Below are positions 45,387 through 54,832 of a stretch of DNA of 64,000 bases, one piece after another. A program made the translations under genes and the position numbers. The notes under the pieces were generated by a model. That model did not search any database. It saw only the letters and a program-made list of their open reading frames with translations, and was not told the origin of the DNA. Position 1 is the stretch's first letter. The number at the start of each line of letters is the position of its first letter. The stretch is taken from assembly GCF_018141005.1 (NCBI RefSeq), contig NZ_CP046582.1, forward strand, positions 2,852,001 to 2,916,000, written 5' to 3'. Origin of the DNA: Erwinia sp. E602. Its GTDB lineage: Bacteria > Pseudomonadota > Gammaproteobacteria > Enterobacterales > Enterobacteriaceae.

Positions 45387-45860
45387 CTACCCGGCCAGCC
45401 GGTGGATCCCCCGCTGGTCGATCTCGCCGTTATGGTCGGCGGCGCAGATCCACTCCTCCAGTCGCGCCTGCAGTGCCGCCTCGTCAAGCCGGTGTTTGCC
45501 GCGCAGCGCGCACTCCCAGACCAGCAACACCTTCCAGCCCGCGGCGTTCAGATCGGCGATATGCCGCCGATCCCGCGCCACGTTAGCGTCGATTTTTCCC
45601 AGCCAGAAGTCGGTGCGGGTGGCGGGCGTTTTAAACAGGTAACAGTGATGGCGGTGCCAGAAGCAGCCGTGCACGAAGATAATCGCCTGATACTCCGCCA
45701 GCACAAAATCCGGCCGGCCCGGCAGCGCGCGGTCCTGAGCGGTAAACGCCAGATCCAGCGCCGTCAGCTGCTGCGCCACGCGCTGCTCTGGCGCCGTGTC
45801 GCGGGTGCGGATGGCGCGCATATTCTTGCTGCGCACGGCGGGGGAATGTACGTCAGCCAT
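45387..45860 (-). CDS. vsr: Very short patch repair endonuclease Vsr
   Basis: 157 residues from ATG 45860 (GGGAGG upstream); a TTG just before it could also serve. Vsr landmarks: SPAVRSKNMRAIRTRDTAPE near 6-25, catalytic Asp in LPGRPDFVL (near 50), and zinc/active-site HGCFWHRHHCYLF near 63-75. It nicks T:G mismatches made by deamination of Dcm-methylated C. It follows dcm by 28 bases, the paired arrangement of E. coli but without overlap. Confidence 0.94.
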   Translation of the reverse strand: MADVHSPAVRSKNMRAIRTRDTAPEQRVAQQLTALDLAFTAQDRALPGRPDFVLAEYQAIIFVHGCFWHRHHCYLFKTPATRTDFWLGKIDANVARDRRHIADLNAAGWKVLLVWECALRGKHRLDEAALQARLEEWICAADHNGEIDQRGIHRLAG

Positions 45861-45888
45861 CAATCCTCCCAGGTGAAAATATCCCTGC

Positions 45889-47313
45889 TCACCGGTCGCC
45901 CGGCTTACCGCGCAGCGCCACCGCCTGTTCGATCCACGGCTTAAGCAGTTTCGCTACCGCCGCAAAGGCCGGCACCACCACCGAGTTACCAAACTGGCGG
46001 TACGCCTGGGTATCGGACACCGGGATGCGGAACGCATACTTGCCGGGCTGCTCGAAGCCCATCAGCCGCGCGCACTCGCGCGGGGTCAGGCGGCGCGGGC
46101 GGCGCTGCTGGTTAGCGGCGTCGTTGAAGTCCACTTCGCCCAGCTCCCGGTCCCAGCCGCGGTCGATCAGGATCTCCGAGCCATCTTTATAGTAGCGGGC
46201 GGAGAGCGTGCGCACCACGCCCTGTTCATGCGCCGGGTCGACCAGGCCAAAGCCAAAGCCGTTGCCGCGCGCCTGGTGCTTCTTCGCGTACTGGTAGAGA
46301 TAGTTCCACAGCGTCGGGGTGAGGATGTACTTCTCGTCCGGCTGCGGCTCCAGCAGCGCCCTGAGCGGCGTGCGCTGCGGCGGATAGAGGCCGGGGAGCG
46401 CGCTGAGGCTGAAGGCGGGCAGCTGCAGATCGCGGCGGAAGCCCACCAGCACGATGCGTTCGCGGTGCTGCGGCAGGAAGTGACGGCCATCGACAATTTT
46501 TGGATCGCCGGCTCCGGTCACATCGGCATCCGCGACGTCGTAGCCCAGCTCGTCAAGGGTGGCCATAATGATGCGGAAGGTGTTGCCGCCATCGTGGCTT
46601 TTCAGGTTTTTAACGTTTTCCAGCACGAAAATCGCCGGGCGTTTAGCGGTAATAATCCGCGCCACGTCGAAAAACAGCGTGCCCTGTGCTTCACATTCAA
46701 AGCCGTGCGCGCGGCCAAGGGCGTTTTTCTTCGACACACCGGCCAGCGAAAACGGCTGGCAGGGAAAACCGGCCAGCAGCACGTCGTGATCGGGCACCTG
46801 CTGGCGGATATGCTGATAGGCCTGCTGCTCGTCCACCCCAGTCTGGCCGCTCAGCGTAATATCGCGGATATCCTGATTAAAGCGGTGCTGCTGCTCGTCG
46901 CAGTACCAGTTGGCCTTGTAGGTGCGCACCGCGTGCTTGTTCCACTCGCTGGTGAACACGCACTGCCCGCCGATCGCCTCGAAGCCGCTGCGGATACCGC
47001 CGATACCGGCAAACAGATCGACAAAGCGGAAGGCGTAGTCAGGGTGGTGCGCCGGCGGTGCGGGCAGCATCGAGTGCAGCAGGCTGACCTCCGCCTCGCT
47101 GAAGGCCTTACGGCCGTTGCCCTTTACCCAGCGGTTGATGGACTCCCGCGTCCACTCCTGCTGGCTGACCTTGCGCAGCGTGGCCGCCACGGTCTTCTGG
47201 TCATAGATCTCCAGAACCCGCAGCAGCAGCTGACGATCCTGCTGCTGCTTCTGTTCGGCCAGCTGGCGCGCCTGCTCTGCCAGCTGGCTGGCTACCTGAT
47301 CAAAATCGCTCAT
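45889..47313 (-). CDS. dcm: DNA (cytosine-5) methyltransferase Dcm
   Basis: 474 residues from ATG 47313 (GAG motif five bases upstream; a GTG six bases earlier is the alternative). Motif [16 protein letters not shown] near 98-112, catalytic motif [13 protein letters not shown] (Cys near 185), motif [10 protein letters not shown], motif [15 protein letters not shown] and motif [13 protein letters not shown] near 440. Close to E. coli Dcm across its length, so the target is expected to be CCWGG. Paired with vsr. Confidence 0.95.
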   Translation of the reverse strand: MSDFDQVASQLAEQARQLAEQKQQQDRQLLLRVLEIYDQKTVAATLRKVSQQEWTRESINRWVKGNGRKAFSEAEVSLLHSMLPAPPAHHPDYAFRFVDLFAGIGGIRSGFEAIGGQCVFTSEWNKHAVRTYKANWYCDEQQHRFNQDIRDITLSGQTGVDEQQAYQHIRQQVPDHDVLLAGFPCQPFSLAGVSKKNALGRAHGFECEAQGTLFFDVARIITAKRPAIFVLENVKNLKSHDGGNTFRIIMATLDELGYDVADADVTGAGDPKIVDGRHFLPQHRERIVLVGFRRDLQLPAFSLSALPGLYPPQRTPLRALLEPQPDEKYILTPTLWNYLYQYAKKHQARGNGFGFGLVDPAHEQGVVRTLSARYYKDGSEILIDRGWDRELGEVDFNDAANQQRRPRRLTPRECARLMGFEQPGKYAFRIPVSDTQAYRQFGNSVVVPAFAAVAKLLKPWIEQAVALRGKPGDR

Positions 47314-47514
47314 CGTCACTCGATGTATAAGGGGTGAATGCGTGCCAGTCTATCACTTAGTTGACCCAGTGAGGACTCAAATCAGCGCGTTGAAAAATTG
47401 GCAAATTTGCCTTAATCCGCAACGATCCGCCGTTTGCCATCAACAATCCAGCGCTGTAACACAACCGTCATGATTGCCGCCAATACTGCGGTTTTTTCTT
47501 TTCAGGAATGCCTC

Positions 47515-49119
47515 ATGTCCCTGCTTTCGGTTCTGCCGCTGCGCCGCCTTCGTTTCTCACCGCTTGCCCTGCTGCGCCTGCCCGCCGGGCTGAAGAGCCT
47601 GCGCGGCGGCTTTACGCTGTTTCTGCTGCTGTTTGTGCTGTTGCAGTGCCTGAGCGTGCTGGTGCTGACCCGGCTGGTGGCCAGCACCGGACACGGCGTG
47701 GCCACCGCGCAGCAGCTCAGCGCCCGCCAGGCGCTGCTGGATAAGGCGCGAATGGAGCTGTTAACCGCCAGTGATAACAGCCACCGCGCCGGCATCTATC
47801 TGATGCAGGACCAGCAGAGCGGGTCGGTCGACAGCTGGAAGAGCCTCGCCGACGGCGCTCAGCAGTCGCTGGACGCCGCCCGTGCGCTGTTTGCCCGCTA
47901 CCCGGCGGAACAGGGCGGCCCCCTGCAGCAGAACTTCAGCCTGCTGGCCGACGGGCTGCAGGAGCAGCTGAAGGGCCTGCACGACAGCAATATCGACGCC
48001 TTCTTTATGGTGCCGATGCAGGCCTTTCAGCAGCAGTTTAATGACGCTTATTACGCCGAGCTCAGGGCGGCCGCTCAGCAGTCAGCTGCGCTGAGCCAGT
48101 CGACCCTCAGCTCGCTGACCAACAGCCGCAACCTGTCGCTGGCGGTTTCCGCGCTGCTGGCACTGATGCTGCTGCTGGGCGGCGGGCTGCTGCTGCGCGG
48201 GGTGGTCCTGCCGCTGAACCGGCTGGCCGGCTGGCTGAACCACATCGCCACCGGCGACCTCTCGCGCCAGCTGCCGCCGTCGCGGCTGCAGGCCGTTGAG
48301 ATCCGCCAGCTCAGCCACAGCGTGGCGGCGATGCAGGACGGCCTGCGGCAGATGGTCGGGGAGATCAACGCCATCGCCGGTGCCGTACACCGGTCCGCCG
48401 ACAGCATGGCGCAGCACAGCGAGGCGTTTGGCAGCCATAACCTTCAGCAGCGCGCGGCGTTCGACCATATCAGCCAGCGCCTGAATCGGGTGGCGGAAGA
48501 GGTCGGTCACAGCGTGGCGTTCACCCGCCACGCCACCCAGCAGAGCCAGGACGCTGACGCCCTCACCCGCCGCTGCGGCGACGTGGTGCAGGCGGTAGAG
48601 GCACAGATGCGGCAGATCGTCGATGCCTCGGGTGAGATCGCCGGTATCGTCACCCTGCTGGACAGCATCTCAATGCAGACCCGCCTGCTGGCGCTGAACG
48701 CCGCCATCGAGTCGGCGCACGCCGGTGCCTGGGGGCGGAGCTTCTCGGTGGTGGCAAAAGAGATTGGCCTGCTGTCGCACAAAAGCAGCGCCTCGACGCG
48801 CGACATTGACCAACTGATCGGCAACACCCAGCAGCATATCGGCCACGGCTTTAGTCAGGTACAGTCGCTGGAGGGGTTGTATCAGCAGATTGCGCAGGCC
48901 GTCTCCGGCGTGGTCAGCCAGCTGGCGGATCTGCAGCAGAACGCCGACGCGCAGAGCCAGCGTGTTACCGCTATCGCCGGCGAAATCGGCCGCTTAAATG
49001 AACAGGTGCAGCAGAGCGAGCAGCTCACCCGCCGCAGCGGCGATACCGCCGGCGCGCTGGTCGATCACGCCAGCCGGCTGGCGCACAGCGTCAGCCAGTT
49101 TGTCCTGGACAGAGGCTGA
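47515..49119 (+). CDS. Methyl-accepting chemotaxis protein with divergent signalling tip
   Basis: 534 residues from ATG 47515. Membrane segments near 32-55 and 205-228, a periplasmic Tar-like four-helix ligand domain (about 56-204), HAMP (229-285) and MCP signal domain (300-534). The hairpin tip, normally [21 protein letters not shown], here reads ALNAAIESAHAGAWGRSFSV, with the usual E-A-A-R-A-G-E residues changed. No C-terminal NWETF-type pentapeptide for CheR/CheB. Ligand unknown; coupling to CheA may be altered. Confidence 0.88.
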   Translation: MSLLSVLPLRRLRFSPLALLRLPAGLKSLRGGFTLFLLLFVLLQCLSVLVLTRLVASTGHGVATAQQLSARQALLDKARMELLTASDNSHRAGIYLMQDQQSGSVDSWKSLADGAQQSLDAARALFARYPAEQGGPLQQNFSLLADGLQEQLKGLHDSNIDAFFMVPMQAFQQQFNDAYYAELRAAAQQSAALSQSTLSSLTNSRNLSLAVSALLALMLLLGGGLLLRGVVLPLNRLAGWLNHIATGDLSRQLPPSRLQAVEIRQLSHSVAAMQDGLRQMVGEINAIAGAVHRSADSMAQHSEAFGSHNLQQRAAFDHISQRLNRVAEEVGHSVAFTRHATQQSQDADALTRRCGDVVQAVEAQMRQIVDASGEIAGIVTLLDSISMQTRLLALNAAIESAHAGAWGRSFSVVAKEIGLLSHKSSASTRDIDQLIGNTQQHIGHGFSQVQSLEGLYQQIAQAVSGVVSQLADLQQNADAQSQRVTAIAGEIGRLNEQVQQSEQLTRRSGDTAGALVDHASRLAHSVSQFVLDRG

Positions 49120-49128
49120 CCCAGGCAA

Positions 49129-49179
49129 TAAAAAAGCGGGCTGGCAGGATAACCGTTAAGATTATCCCGCCAGCCCGCT
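49129..49179. terminator. Bidirectional terminator between chemoreceptor and RHH gene
   Basis: AGCGGGCTGGCAGGATAA (near 49135-49152) pairs with TTATCCCGCCAGCCCGCT (near 49162-49179) with one mismatch. On the minus strand it is followed by six T (terminator of the RHH gene). Confidence 0.85.
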
Positions 49180-49207
49180 ATCGGCTGTTCAGCGCAACGT
49201 CAGTGGA

Positions 49208-49453
49208 TTACTTCTTCTTTTTGCCTTTTTTCAGCAACGTGCGGATCTGCTTCAGTTCAGCCGCGGTAAGCGGAGCGCCCTCTTCGGTGGTTTCAGTGTG
49301 ATCCACTTCCGGTTCGGCCACGGTGGAGAGCGACTGGATCAGGCGCTGGCTGACTTCGTAGCTGATAGTGGTCTGGTTTTCCAGCGCCAGCGCTTTCAGG
49401 GTCTCTTTTAAGGCGGGATCGATCTTCAAAGTTAAGCTAACGGTGTCGGTCAT
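49208..49453 (-). CDS. Ribbon-helix-helix small protein
   Basis: 81 residues. The N-terminal 45 residues (VSLTLKIDPALKETLKALAL, then SYEVSQRLIQSL) have the beta-strand/two-helix pattern of Arc/MetJ-type DNA-binding proteins; the tail is acidic then ends KKGKKKK. It could be a transcription factor or a DNA-bound accessory protein; no toxin partner is adjacent. Monocistronic with its own terminator. Confidence 0.75.
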   Translation of the reverse strand: MTDTVSLTLKIDPALKETLKALALENQTTISYEVSQRLIQSLSTVAEPEVDHTETTEEGAPLTAAELKQIRTLLKKGKKKK

Positions 49454-49526
49454 ACCTGATTCTCCTAAGAATGTTCTCAGACACCGTAGCCTGTTAGAGG
49501 GTGATTCACCATACTGTCATAAAAAT

Positions 49527-50231
49527 TTAATATTTGGCTGAATTCTGCGCAAACTCTGCCAGCACCTCGCGATCGAGCCCGCAGAAGTCGCCCTTAAGCT
49601 CGGCGCACAGTTTGGCCATATAGGTGACCAGAAAATCGGCGTTATGCTGCGCCAGCCGCCGCCCTTCTGCGGTCTGCATGGTTTCAGGCAGCTTAAGTAA
49701 TTTGCGCTGGAAATGGTCCAGCGCCCACTCGGCATCATCCAGCGGCCTTTCGCGCGCCAGCGGGTCGTGGCTGTCAAACAGCGAACGCCCTAATGCCCCG
49801 GAGACGTAGAACACCCGCGCCAGGCCAATCGCGCCCAGCGACTCGAGCCGGTCGGCGTCCTGCACGATTTTTGCTTCCAGCGTCTCCGGCGTTACCGCCG
49901 CGCTAAAGCTGTGGGCGTGTACCGCGTGCATCACCGCCGCGATTTTATCGCCGGGGAAATCGGGGAACGTCTGCTGCAGAATGCGGCGGGCCTCCTCCGC
50001 GGCCTGCGCCGAAGCGAGATGACGCTGCGGGTGATTCTTCGGCAGATTGACGATGTCATGGAAGTAGCAGCTGGTCAGCACGATCAGCGGATCGGCATCG
50101 CTGCCCTGCATAATGCGCTGCGCCGTCTGCCAGACGCGCGTCAGGTGCGCCACATCATGCGCCTTATCCTCTTTCTGCCAGGTCGCATGCAGGAAGGTTT
50201 CAAAACGGGATTGCCAGTCGGTCAGGCTCAT
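49527..50231 (-). CDS. yedJ: HD-domain phosphohydrolase YedJ
   Basis: 234 residues from ATG 50231 (AAGGAG upstream). HD domain: [12 protein letters not shown] near 20-31, [15 protein letters not shown] [20 protein letters not shown] near 51-70 and [19 protein letters not shown] near 122-140 provide the metal-binding His and Asp. Co-linear with E. coli YedJ, a predicted phosphohydrolase of unknown substrate. In E. coli it also lies near dcm-vsr. Confidence 0.92.
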   Translation of the reverse strand: MSLTDWQSRFETFLHATWQKEDKAHDVAHLTRVWQTAQRIMQGSDADPLIVLTSCYFHDIVNLPKNHPQRHLASAQAAEEARRILQQTFPDFPGDKIAAVMHAVHAHSFSAAVTPETLEAKIVQDADRLESLGAIGLARVFYVSGALGRSLFDSHDPLARERPLDDAEWALDHFQRKLLKLPETMQTAEGRRLAQHNADFLVTYMAKLCAELKGDFCGLDREVLAEFAQNSAKY

Positions 50232-50802
50232 AGACTTCTCCTTGTTATTCAGACTTGTCGAGATGTCAGCGGGATTGTCCACTGCAACAGGCGGTTCGTT
50301 TCATCACTTAATGCGATCTGTATCAAATTTATAGCCCTGGAGGAACGGTTTCAGCAACCCCTTTATTGGGCTGCATCACAGATTGTACGTTTTATCGGCG
50401 CGCGCGAAGATGAGTAAGAACAGATAATGAACAACGGACTTTTTATCGCCGACCGGCTCCGCCTCGCTGGCATCGCAAACTGCGGCAATAATTAACCATC
50501 AACGGAATTACCTATCGCTTGCCGAAAAATACGATGCTTAACCGAATTGTAATGCATTAATATTGCAGTTATTTTACGCCCAAACAGCGCGTTTATCGCG
50601 TCCTGCCCCGGTGGGCTAATCAATCCTTCTGGCGAATTGTGATCTGCCGCCGCCCTGCTGGTTTTTTATAAGCTATGCTGATGTTTAAAATGGCGCAAAA
50701 GTGACTCACTTTTGCAGCATGAGTTTCGAAAATTCTGTATTGTAATTTCAGCTATTTCATACCACTGATTCGATACGGGACTGCAACACAGAGGTACCAC
50801 TC
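50232..50802. promoter_or_regulatory. 571-base spacer with a perfect operator-like palindrome
   Basis: No supported gene. At 50695-50715 GCAAAAGTGA and TCACTTTTGC flank a single C: a perfect 21-bp palindrome, 88 bases before the phage-like gene at 50803. AT-rich sequence with TTTTTTATAAGCTATGCTG just upstream could supply promoter elements. A phage-type or HTH-type repressor operator is the simplest reading. Confidence 0.55.
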
Positions 50803-51459
50803 ATGAAAGAACGCCCGATTCTTTTCAGCGAACAGCGCGTCCGCGCTCTGCTGGCCGATCGCCAGCGGCAGACCCGTCGAATTATGAAATCACAGCTGCC
50901 TGGCCCCGCCCAGGATAATCATGAAGGCTGCTACGGCATTGACGTGCTGCATAATCAGCAGCAGGGCAATCGGGTCACCGGCATGGAAAACCTCAGCTTT
51001 CACTGTCCGTTTGGCCAGCCCGGCGATCGGCTGTGGGTCCGCGAAACCTGGCGCGGCCCGCTGGTCTCCCCCACCGAGGTGGCGCACTATCAGCGGCAGC
51101 CGGCCGCCTTTGAAAACAGCGCCTACTGCCAGTACCGCGCCGACAGCGGCGACTGGGACGGCGAACCGGATAACCAGCACTCAGGCTGGCAGGCCGGGAT
51201 CCATATGCCGCGCTGGGCCAGCCGCATCACCCTGCAGATCACCGGGGTGCGGGTAGAAAAAGTGCAGGCGATCAGCGAGCAGGATATCGAGGCGGAAGGC
51301 GTGCAGTACACCAGCCACTTCCTTAACAGCTTCTTCGCTGCGCAAACCCCCGGCGTAGCGCCGCAGGACGCCTGGCGCAGGGCCTGGGCCACGCAGTACG
51401 GTGATACCAGCTGGGAGGTCAACCCGTGGGTGTGGGTGATCGACTTTAAGCGCCTGTAA
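50803..51459 (+). CDS. Phage-like hypothetical protein (ASCH/PUA-like type)
   Basis: 218 residues. The start KERPILFSEQRVRALLADRQ followed by QTRRIMKSQL is the hallmark of a family common in tailed phages and prophages (typically KERPILFxxxMVRAILxGxKTQTRR), with GQPGDRLWVRETWRG near 75-89 and the ending W-V-W-V-I-D-F-K. An ASCH-like nucleic-acid or nucleotide-binding fold has been suggested for such proteins; function unknown. No other phage gene is adjacent, so it is an isolated prophage relic or domesticated gene. Confidence 0.8.
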   Translation: MKERPILFSEQRVRALLADRQRQTRRIMKSQLPGPAQDNHEGCYGIDVLHNQQQGNRVTGMENLSFHCPFGQPGDRLWVRETWRGPLVSPTEVAHYQRQPAAFENSAYCQYRADSGDWDGEPDNQHSGWQAGIHMPRWASRITLQITGVRVEKVQAISEQDIEAEGVQYTSHFLNSFFAAQTPGVAPQDAWRRAWATQYGDTSWEVNPWVWVIDFKRL

Positions 51460-51632
51460 GCGCTGCGGTTTGCCGTCTTTTTCAACGCGTTTTGCGCACC
51501 GTCACAGACATTTCTGTCGATAACTGATTGAATACCTCTCGTTTTCATTTCAACGCTGCCATTTTCTCCGGGGTTGCACGCGCGCCCTGGCTGCGGCATG
51601 GTATAGCCTCTACCGGACAGGAGCCGCACAGC

Positions 51633-52430
51633 ATGTTTAAATGGCCGTGGAAAGATGACGAGCGCGCCGCAGGCGCGGAGCTGCCGTGGCAGCAGGCGCT
51701 GGCTATCCCGCTGCTGGCGGCGCTGGATCAGTCTGAACGCCAGGCGCTGGTCGCGCTGGCCGCCCGCTTTTTGCGCCAGAAACGCCTGGCCGGACTGCAG
51801 GGTTTCGTCGCTGACGACCTGCAGCAGTGCCGGCTGGCGCTGCTGTTCTGCCTGCCGGTGCTTAACCTCGGCTACGACTGGCTGGACGGCTTCCACGAGG
51901 TGCTGCTCTACCCCGCTCCCTTTATCGTCGAGGACGAGTGGCAGGATGACTTTGGCCTGGTGCACCGCGAACGCATGGTGCAGTCCGGCCAGAGCTGGCA
52001 GCAGGGGCCGGTGGTGCTCAACTGGCAGGATATTCAGGACTCGTTCGACTGCTCCGGCTTTAACCTGGTGGTGCATGAGGTCGCGCACAAGCTGGACGCG
52101 CGCGGCAGCGGTGAGGCGACCGGCATTCCGGCGATCCCGCTGCGCGAAGTCGCGGGCTGGGAGCGCGACCTGCATGCGGCGATCGATGCGATTCAGGAAG
52201 AGGTGGACCTGCTGGGCGAAGAGGCGGCGACCATTGACGCCTACGCCGCCAGCGATCCGGCCGAGTGCTTTGCCGTGCTCTCCGAATATTTCTTTAGCGC
52301 CCCCGAGCTGCTGGTGGAACGCTTTCCCTCGCTGTACCAGCGTTTCTGCCAGTTTTATCGCCAGGATCCCGCTTTACGATTGCAACGCTTTAGCGACAGT
52401 TCGGCTACCGCGCCAATCCCTGTTAGCTGA
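51633..52430 (+). CDS. mtfA: Mlc titration factor MtfA (zinc metallopeptidase)
   Basis: 265 residues from ATG 51633 (GGAG upstream; the longer reading lacks similarity). MFKWPWK start, [22 protein letters not shown] near 25-46, and the zincin motif [10 protein letters not shown] near 148-157 (HExxH). MtfA binds and inactivates the glucose repressor Mlc and has aminopeptidase activity (family knowledge). Followed by tRNA-Asn as in E. coli. Confidence 0.94.
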   Translation: MFKWPWKDDERAAGAELPWQQALAIPLLAALDQSERQALVALAARFLRQKRLAGLQGFVADDLQQCRLALLFCLPVLNLGYDWLDGFHEVLLYPAPFIVEDEWQDDFGLVHRERMVQSGQSWQQGPVVLNWQDIQDSFDCSGFNLVVHEVAHKLDARGSGEATGIPAIPLREVAGWERDLHAAIDAIQEEVDLLGEEAATIDAYAASDPAECFAVLSEYFFSAPELLVERFPSLYQRFCQFYRQDPALRLQRFSDSSATAPIPVS

Positions 52431-52593
52431 CGCCGGCAGGCCGCCCCCATCACAGCCATAGTGGCGGCGGTAAAGCCTTGTTAAGGGTGTTAAGAATGAA
52501 TACGCCAGCTGGGGGAAATGACCACGTATATGTTCAATTATGCGCCGGGTTGCTGTAAACGCAGCCAGTTGAAAGCAAACATGTTTTTTGCTG

Positions 52594-52622
52594 TTGACAG
52601 CGCGGGAACAGATCGTTAATAT
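52594..52622 (+). promoter_or_regulatory. tRNA-Asn promoter
   Basis: TTGACA at 52594-52599, 17-base spacer, TAATAT at 52617-52622, then a GC-rich discriminator, 19 bases before the tRNA. Confidence 0.9.
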
Positions 52623-52640
52623 TCGCCCCGTTCACACGAT

Positions 52641-52716
52641 TCCTCTGTAGTTCAGTCGGTAGAACGGCGGACTGTTAATCCGTATGTCACTGGTTCGAGT
52701 CCAGTCAGAGGAGCCA
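52641..52716 (+). tRNA. asnT: tRNA-Asn (GTT anticodon)
   Basis: 76 bases. Acceptor TCCTCTG (52641-52647) pairs with CAGAGGA (52706-52712); anticodon GTT in ACTGTTAATC; T loop GGTTCGAGTCC; CCA encoded. Position after mtfA matches asnT of E. coli, a common integration site for genomic islands; here only gene remnants follow. Confidence 0.96.
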
Positions 52717-52725
52717 AATTTAAGA

Positions 52726-52755
52726 AGCCCGCTCAGGAAACTGTGCGGGCTTTTT
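52726..52755 (+). terminator. tRNA-Asn terminator
   Basis: AGCCCGC (52726-52732) and GCGGGCT (52745-52751) with five T following. Confidence 0.9.
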
Positions 52756-52991
52756 GCTTTTCCAGCACAACAAGCCCCTGGAGGCTCCTCCACTAACCCG
52801 TTCAGCCCCTTCAATGGCCCCGCCGACATCAACCCGCACCGGCAGGTGATGAAAAACATCCGGGACGCCACCTTACCGCAGGCCGGAAGCCACATGACCT
52901 TTAATATTGGCGTCGGCTGCAGTGATTTATTTCCCTGCAATGGCTGGATCAACTCGTCTGTTGATTATCATCAGAGATTGAAGAATCTTAT

Positions 52992-53186
52992 ATGATCGCT
53001 CAGTGCCGTAAGGCGGGTCTGGGCGCACAACCGCTTTCACGGTACTGCCAGATAAAACCCGTTAAGCCGGCGATACTGTTAGGTTTTGCGGCACATTCCC
53101 CGGCAGAAATTGTTGCAGGTATAGAGAAACTGGCACAAACACTGAACCCGTGCTGTGCAACGTCTGGCATCATTACGGACAAATAA
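52992..53186 (+). pseudogene. C-terminal remnant of a MocR-type (GntR/aminotransferase) regulator
   Basis: 64 codons. AGLGAQPLSRYCQ and ILLGFAAHSPAEIVAGIEKLAQTL match the last 50 residues of MocR/PdxR-like regulators (typical pattern GVxxxPLSxYY...GLLLGYA...I..GVxxLA). The rest of the gene (about 400 residues) is absent. The 200 bases before it hold a possible fragment (ADINPHRQVMKNIRDATL frame) that I cannot assign. The remnant follows tRNA-Asn, an island hot spot. Confidence 0.65.
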
Positions 53187-53204
53187 CATTAATAAAATCA
53201 AACC

Positions 53205-53415
53205 TTGACAAGTAAACTCAAACGAGACTACTATGGCGTCATCGGTTTGGAATACAGACCTTATGAACGCAGTTTTAGTAAAGCAGTCCTCATTTCAAGT
53301 GATATCGCCAGATACTCTTCTTCATGAGCCTCCTCCTAAGTGCCGCATAAGTCAAAATCTGCAAAACAGGCCATGTTCGCCACGTCAGTGGCTCAAAAAA
53401 TGAAAGGAAGTATCT
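53205..53415 (+). promoter_or_regulatory. Promoter and long cold-shock type 5' leader
   Basis: TTGACA (53205-53210), 18-base spacer, TACTAT (53229-53234), then about 175 transcribed bases before the ATG. CGGTTTGGAATACAGACC near 53244-53260 resembles the cold box of cspA-class leaders (CGGTTTGACGTACAGACC). Such leaders act as RNA thermosensors in enteric csp genes. AAGGAAG precedes the ATG. Confidence 0.75.
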
Positions 53416-53628
53416 ATGTCTAACAAAATGACTGGTTTAGTAAAGTGGTTCAACCCTGAGAAAGGTTTCGGTTTCATCTCTCCTGAAGATGGCAGCAAAG
53501 ACGTGTTCGTACACTTCTCTGCTATCCAGAGCAACGATTTCAAAACCCTGGACGAAGGCCAGAAAGTGGAGTTCTCTATCGAGAACGGCGCTAAAGGTCC
53601 ATCAGCTGCCAACGTTGTTGCGCTCTGA
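53416..53628 (+). CDS. Cold-shock protein, CspA family
   Basis: 70 residues, a single OB-fold. [20 protein letters not shown] near 8-27 contains RNP1 (KGFGFI) and [10 protein letters not shown] near 29-38 contains RNP2. An RNA chaperone binding single-stranded nucleic acid. The long leader with a cold-box-like element points to the cold-inducible CspA/CspB/CspG branch rather than CspC/E. The exact paralogue cannot be fixed, so no symbol. Confidence 0.94.
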   Translation: MSNKMTGLVKWFNPEKGFGFISPEDGSKDVFVHFSAIQSNDFKTLDEGQKVEFSIENGAKGPSAANVVAL

Positions 53629-53704
53629 TAACCAGCCACTCACCGGCGCTTTTTGTCGCGATGAAGGCTAAAGCCTGAGCCAATAAGCGAAGTGAAGTGA
53701 TAAA

Positions 53705-53732
53705 AAAAACCGCCTTGTGCGGTTTTTTTTTG
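53705..53732 (+). terminator. Terminator after cold-shock gene
   Basis: AACCGCCTTGTGCGGTT-type hairpin with eight or more T on the plus strand and an A-run before it; likely serves the cold-shock gene and the convergent oxidoreductase. Confidence 0.9.
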
Positions 53733-53750
53733 TTCATTTTCCAGCGAACG

Positions 53751-54773
53751 TTATGACTTCGGCATCTCAATCACCACTTTCCCCTTCGCACGCCCTGCCG
53801 CAAGGTAAGCCAGTGCATCCTCAGTTTCAGTAAATGGAAACACCCTGTCTACCACGGGTATGATCTGTTCCGCTTCGATCAGTTTGCTGATTTGGCTGAG
53901 CTGCCCGCCATCAGGATGTACAAAGAGAAAGGAATACGTCAGGCCGCGTTGTTTTGCTAAACGCATTATTTTGCGGCTCATCAGCCCGAAGACCAGCCGT
54001 AAAACGACGTTTAATCCACGCTCCCGCGCAAACGCGGCGTCTAACGGCCCGATAAGGGAAACAACCTTGCCGCCAGGCTTGAGGATCCGGGTGGATTTTT
54101 CAAGCACATCCCCCCTGAGCGTGCCAAGCACCACATCATAGCCACTCAGCACGTTTTCAAATGCCTCCTTTTTATAGTCAACCACCTCGTCAGCACCAAG
54201 CTGCGTTACCCACCCGACGTTGCCGGTGCTGGTGGTCGTGGCCACCGTTGCGCCAAGGTGCTTCGCCAGTTGTATCGCAAAACTACCAATGCCCCCCGAA
54301 CCTGCCGGGATGAAAACCTTCTGACCCGCGCGCAGCCCGGCGCGCTCGTTTAAGGCCTGCCAGGAGGTCAGGGCCACCATCGGCAGCGCAGCCGCCTGCA
54401 CGAAATCCAGGTTTGCCGGTTTTAACGCAGCGGCACTTTCAGGCACCACGGCAAATCCGGCCAGAGAGCCGGTTCCCGTATCGAAAGTGCTGGCGTAGAT
54501 TTCGTCGCCGGGCGCAAATCGCGTTACGCGGCGTCCCACGGCCACCACCACACCCGCCAGATCGCTTCCCAGTGTGGCAGAGAGTTTAAAATGCAGCACC
54601 GGCTTAAATATTCCGGTTGGGATCATGTTATCGATTGGATTCAGGCCGGCCGCATGCACCCTGACCAGAATCTCCCCGGGACCGGGTGCAGGACAGGCGA
54701 TCTCTTCGAATCCCAACCCGGGGGATTTACCATAGCGTTTGAAGGTAAAGGCTTTCATCGTTTTATTATTCAT
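53751..54773 (-). CDS. NADP-dependent zinc-independent oxidoreductase (quinone oxidoreductase/MDR family)
   Basis: 340 residues. GroES-like N-terminal domain (GEILVRVHAAGLNPIDN near 29-45, LGSDLAGVVVAVGRRV near 69-84) and a Rossmann domain (KVFIPAGSGGIGSFAIQLAK near 150-169). The absence of the zinc Cys/His set places it with quinone/enoyl reductases of the MDR superfamily. It faces, across an SDR remnant and an inverted repeat, the TetR gene at 55140, which probably controls it. Confidence 0.88.
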   Translation of the reverse strand: MNNKTMKAFTFKRYGKSPGLGFEEIACPAPGPGEILVRVHAAGLNPIDNMIPTGIFKPVLHFKLSATLGSDLAGVVVAVGRRVTRFAPGDEIYASTFDTGTGSLAGFAVVPESAAALKPANLDFVQAAALPMVALTSWQALNERAGLRAGQKVFIPAGSGGIGSFAIQLAKHLGATVATTTSTGNVGWVTQLGADEVVDYKKEAFENVLSGYDVVLGTLRGDVLEKSTRILKPGGKVVSLIGPLDAAFARERGLNVVLRLVFGLMSRKIMRLAKQRGLTYSFLFVHPDGGQLSQISKLIEAEQIIPVVDRVFPFTETEDALAYLAAGRAKGKVVIEMPKS

Positions 54774-54832
54774 TTTGTTAAGGTTGTGAGGGTCTCCTCT
54801 GCGTGATGAGAAGACCGTCCATACGGAATGAT

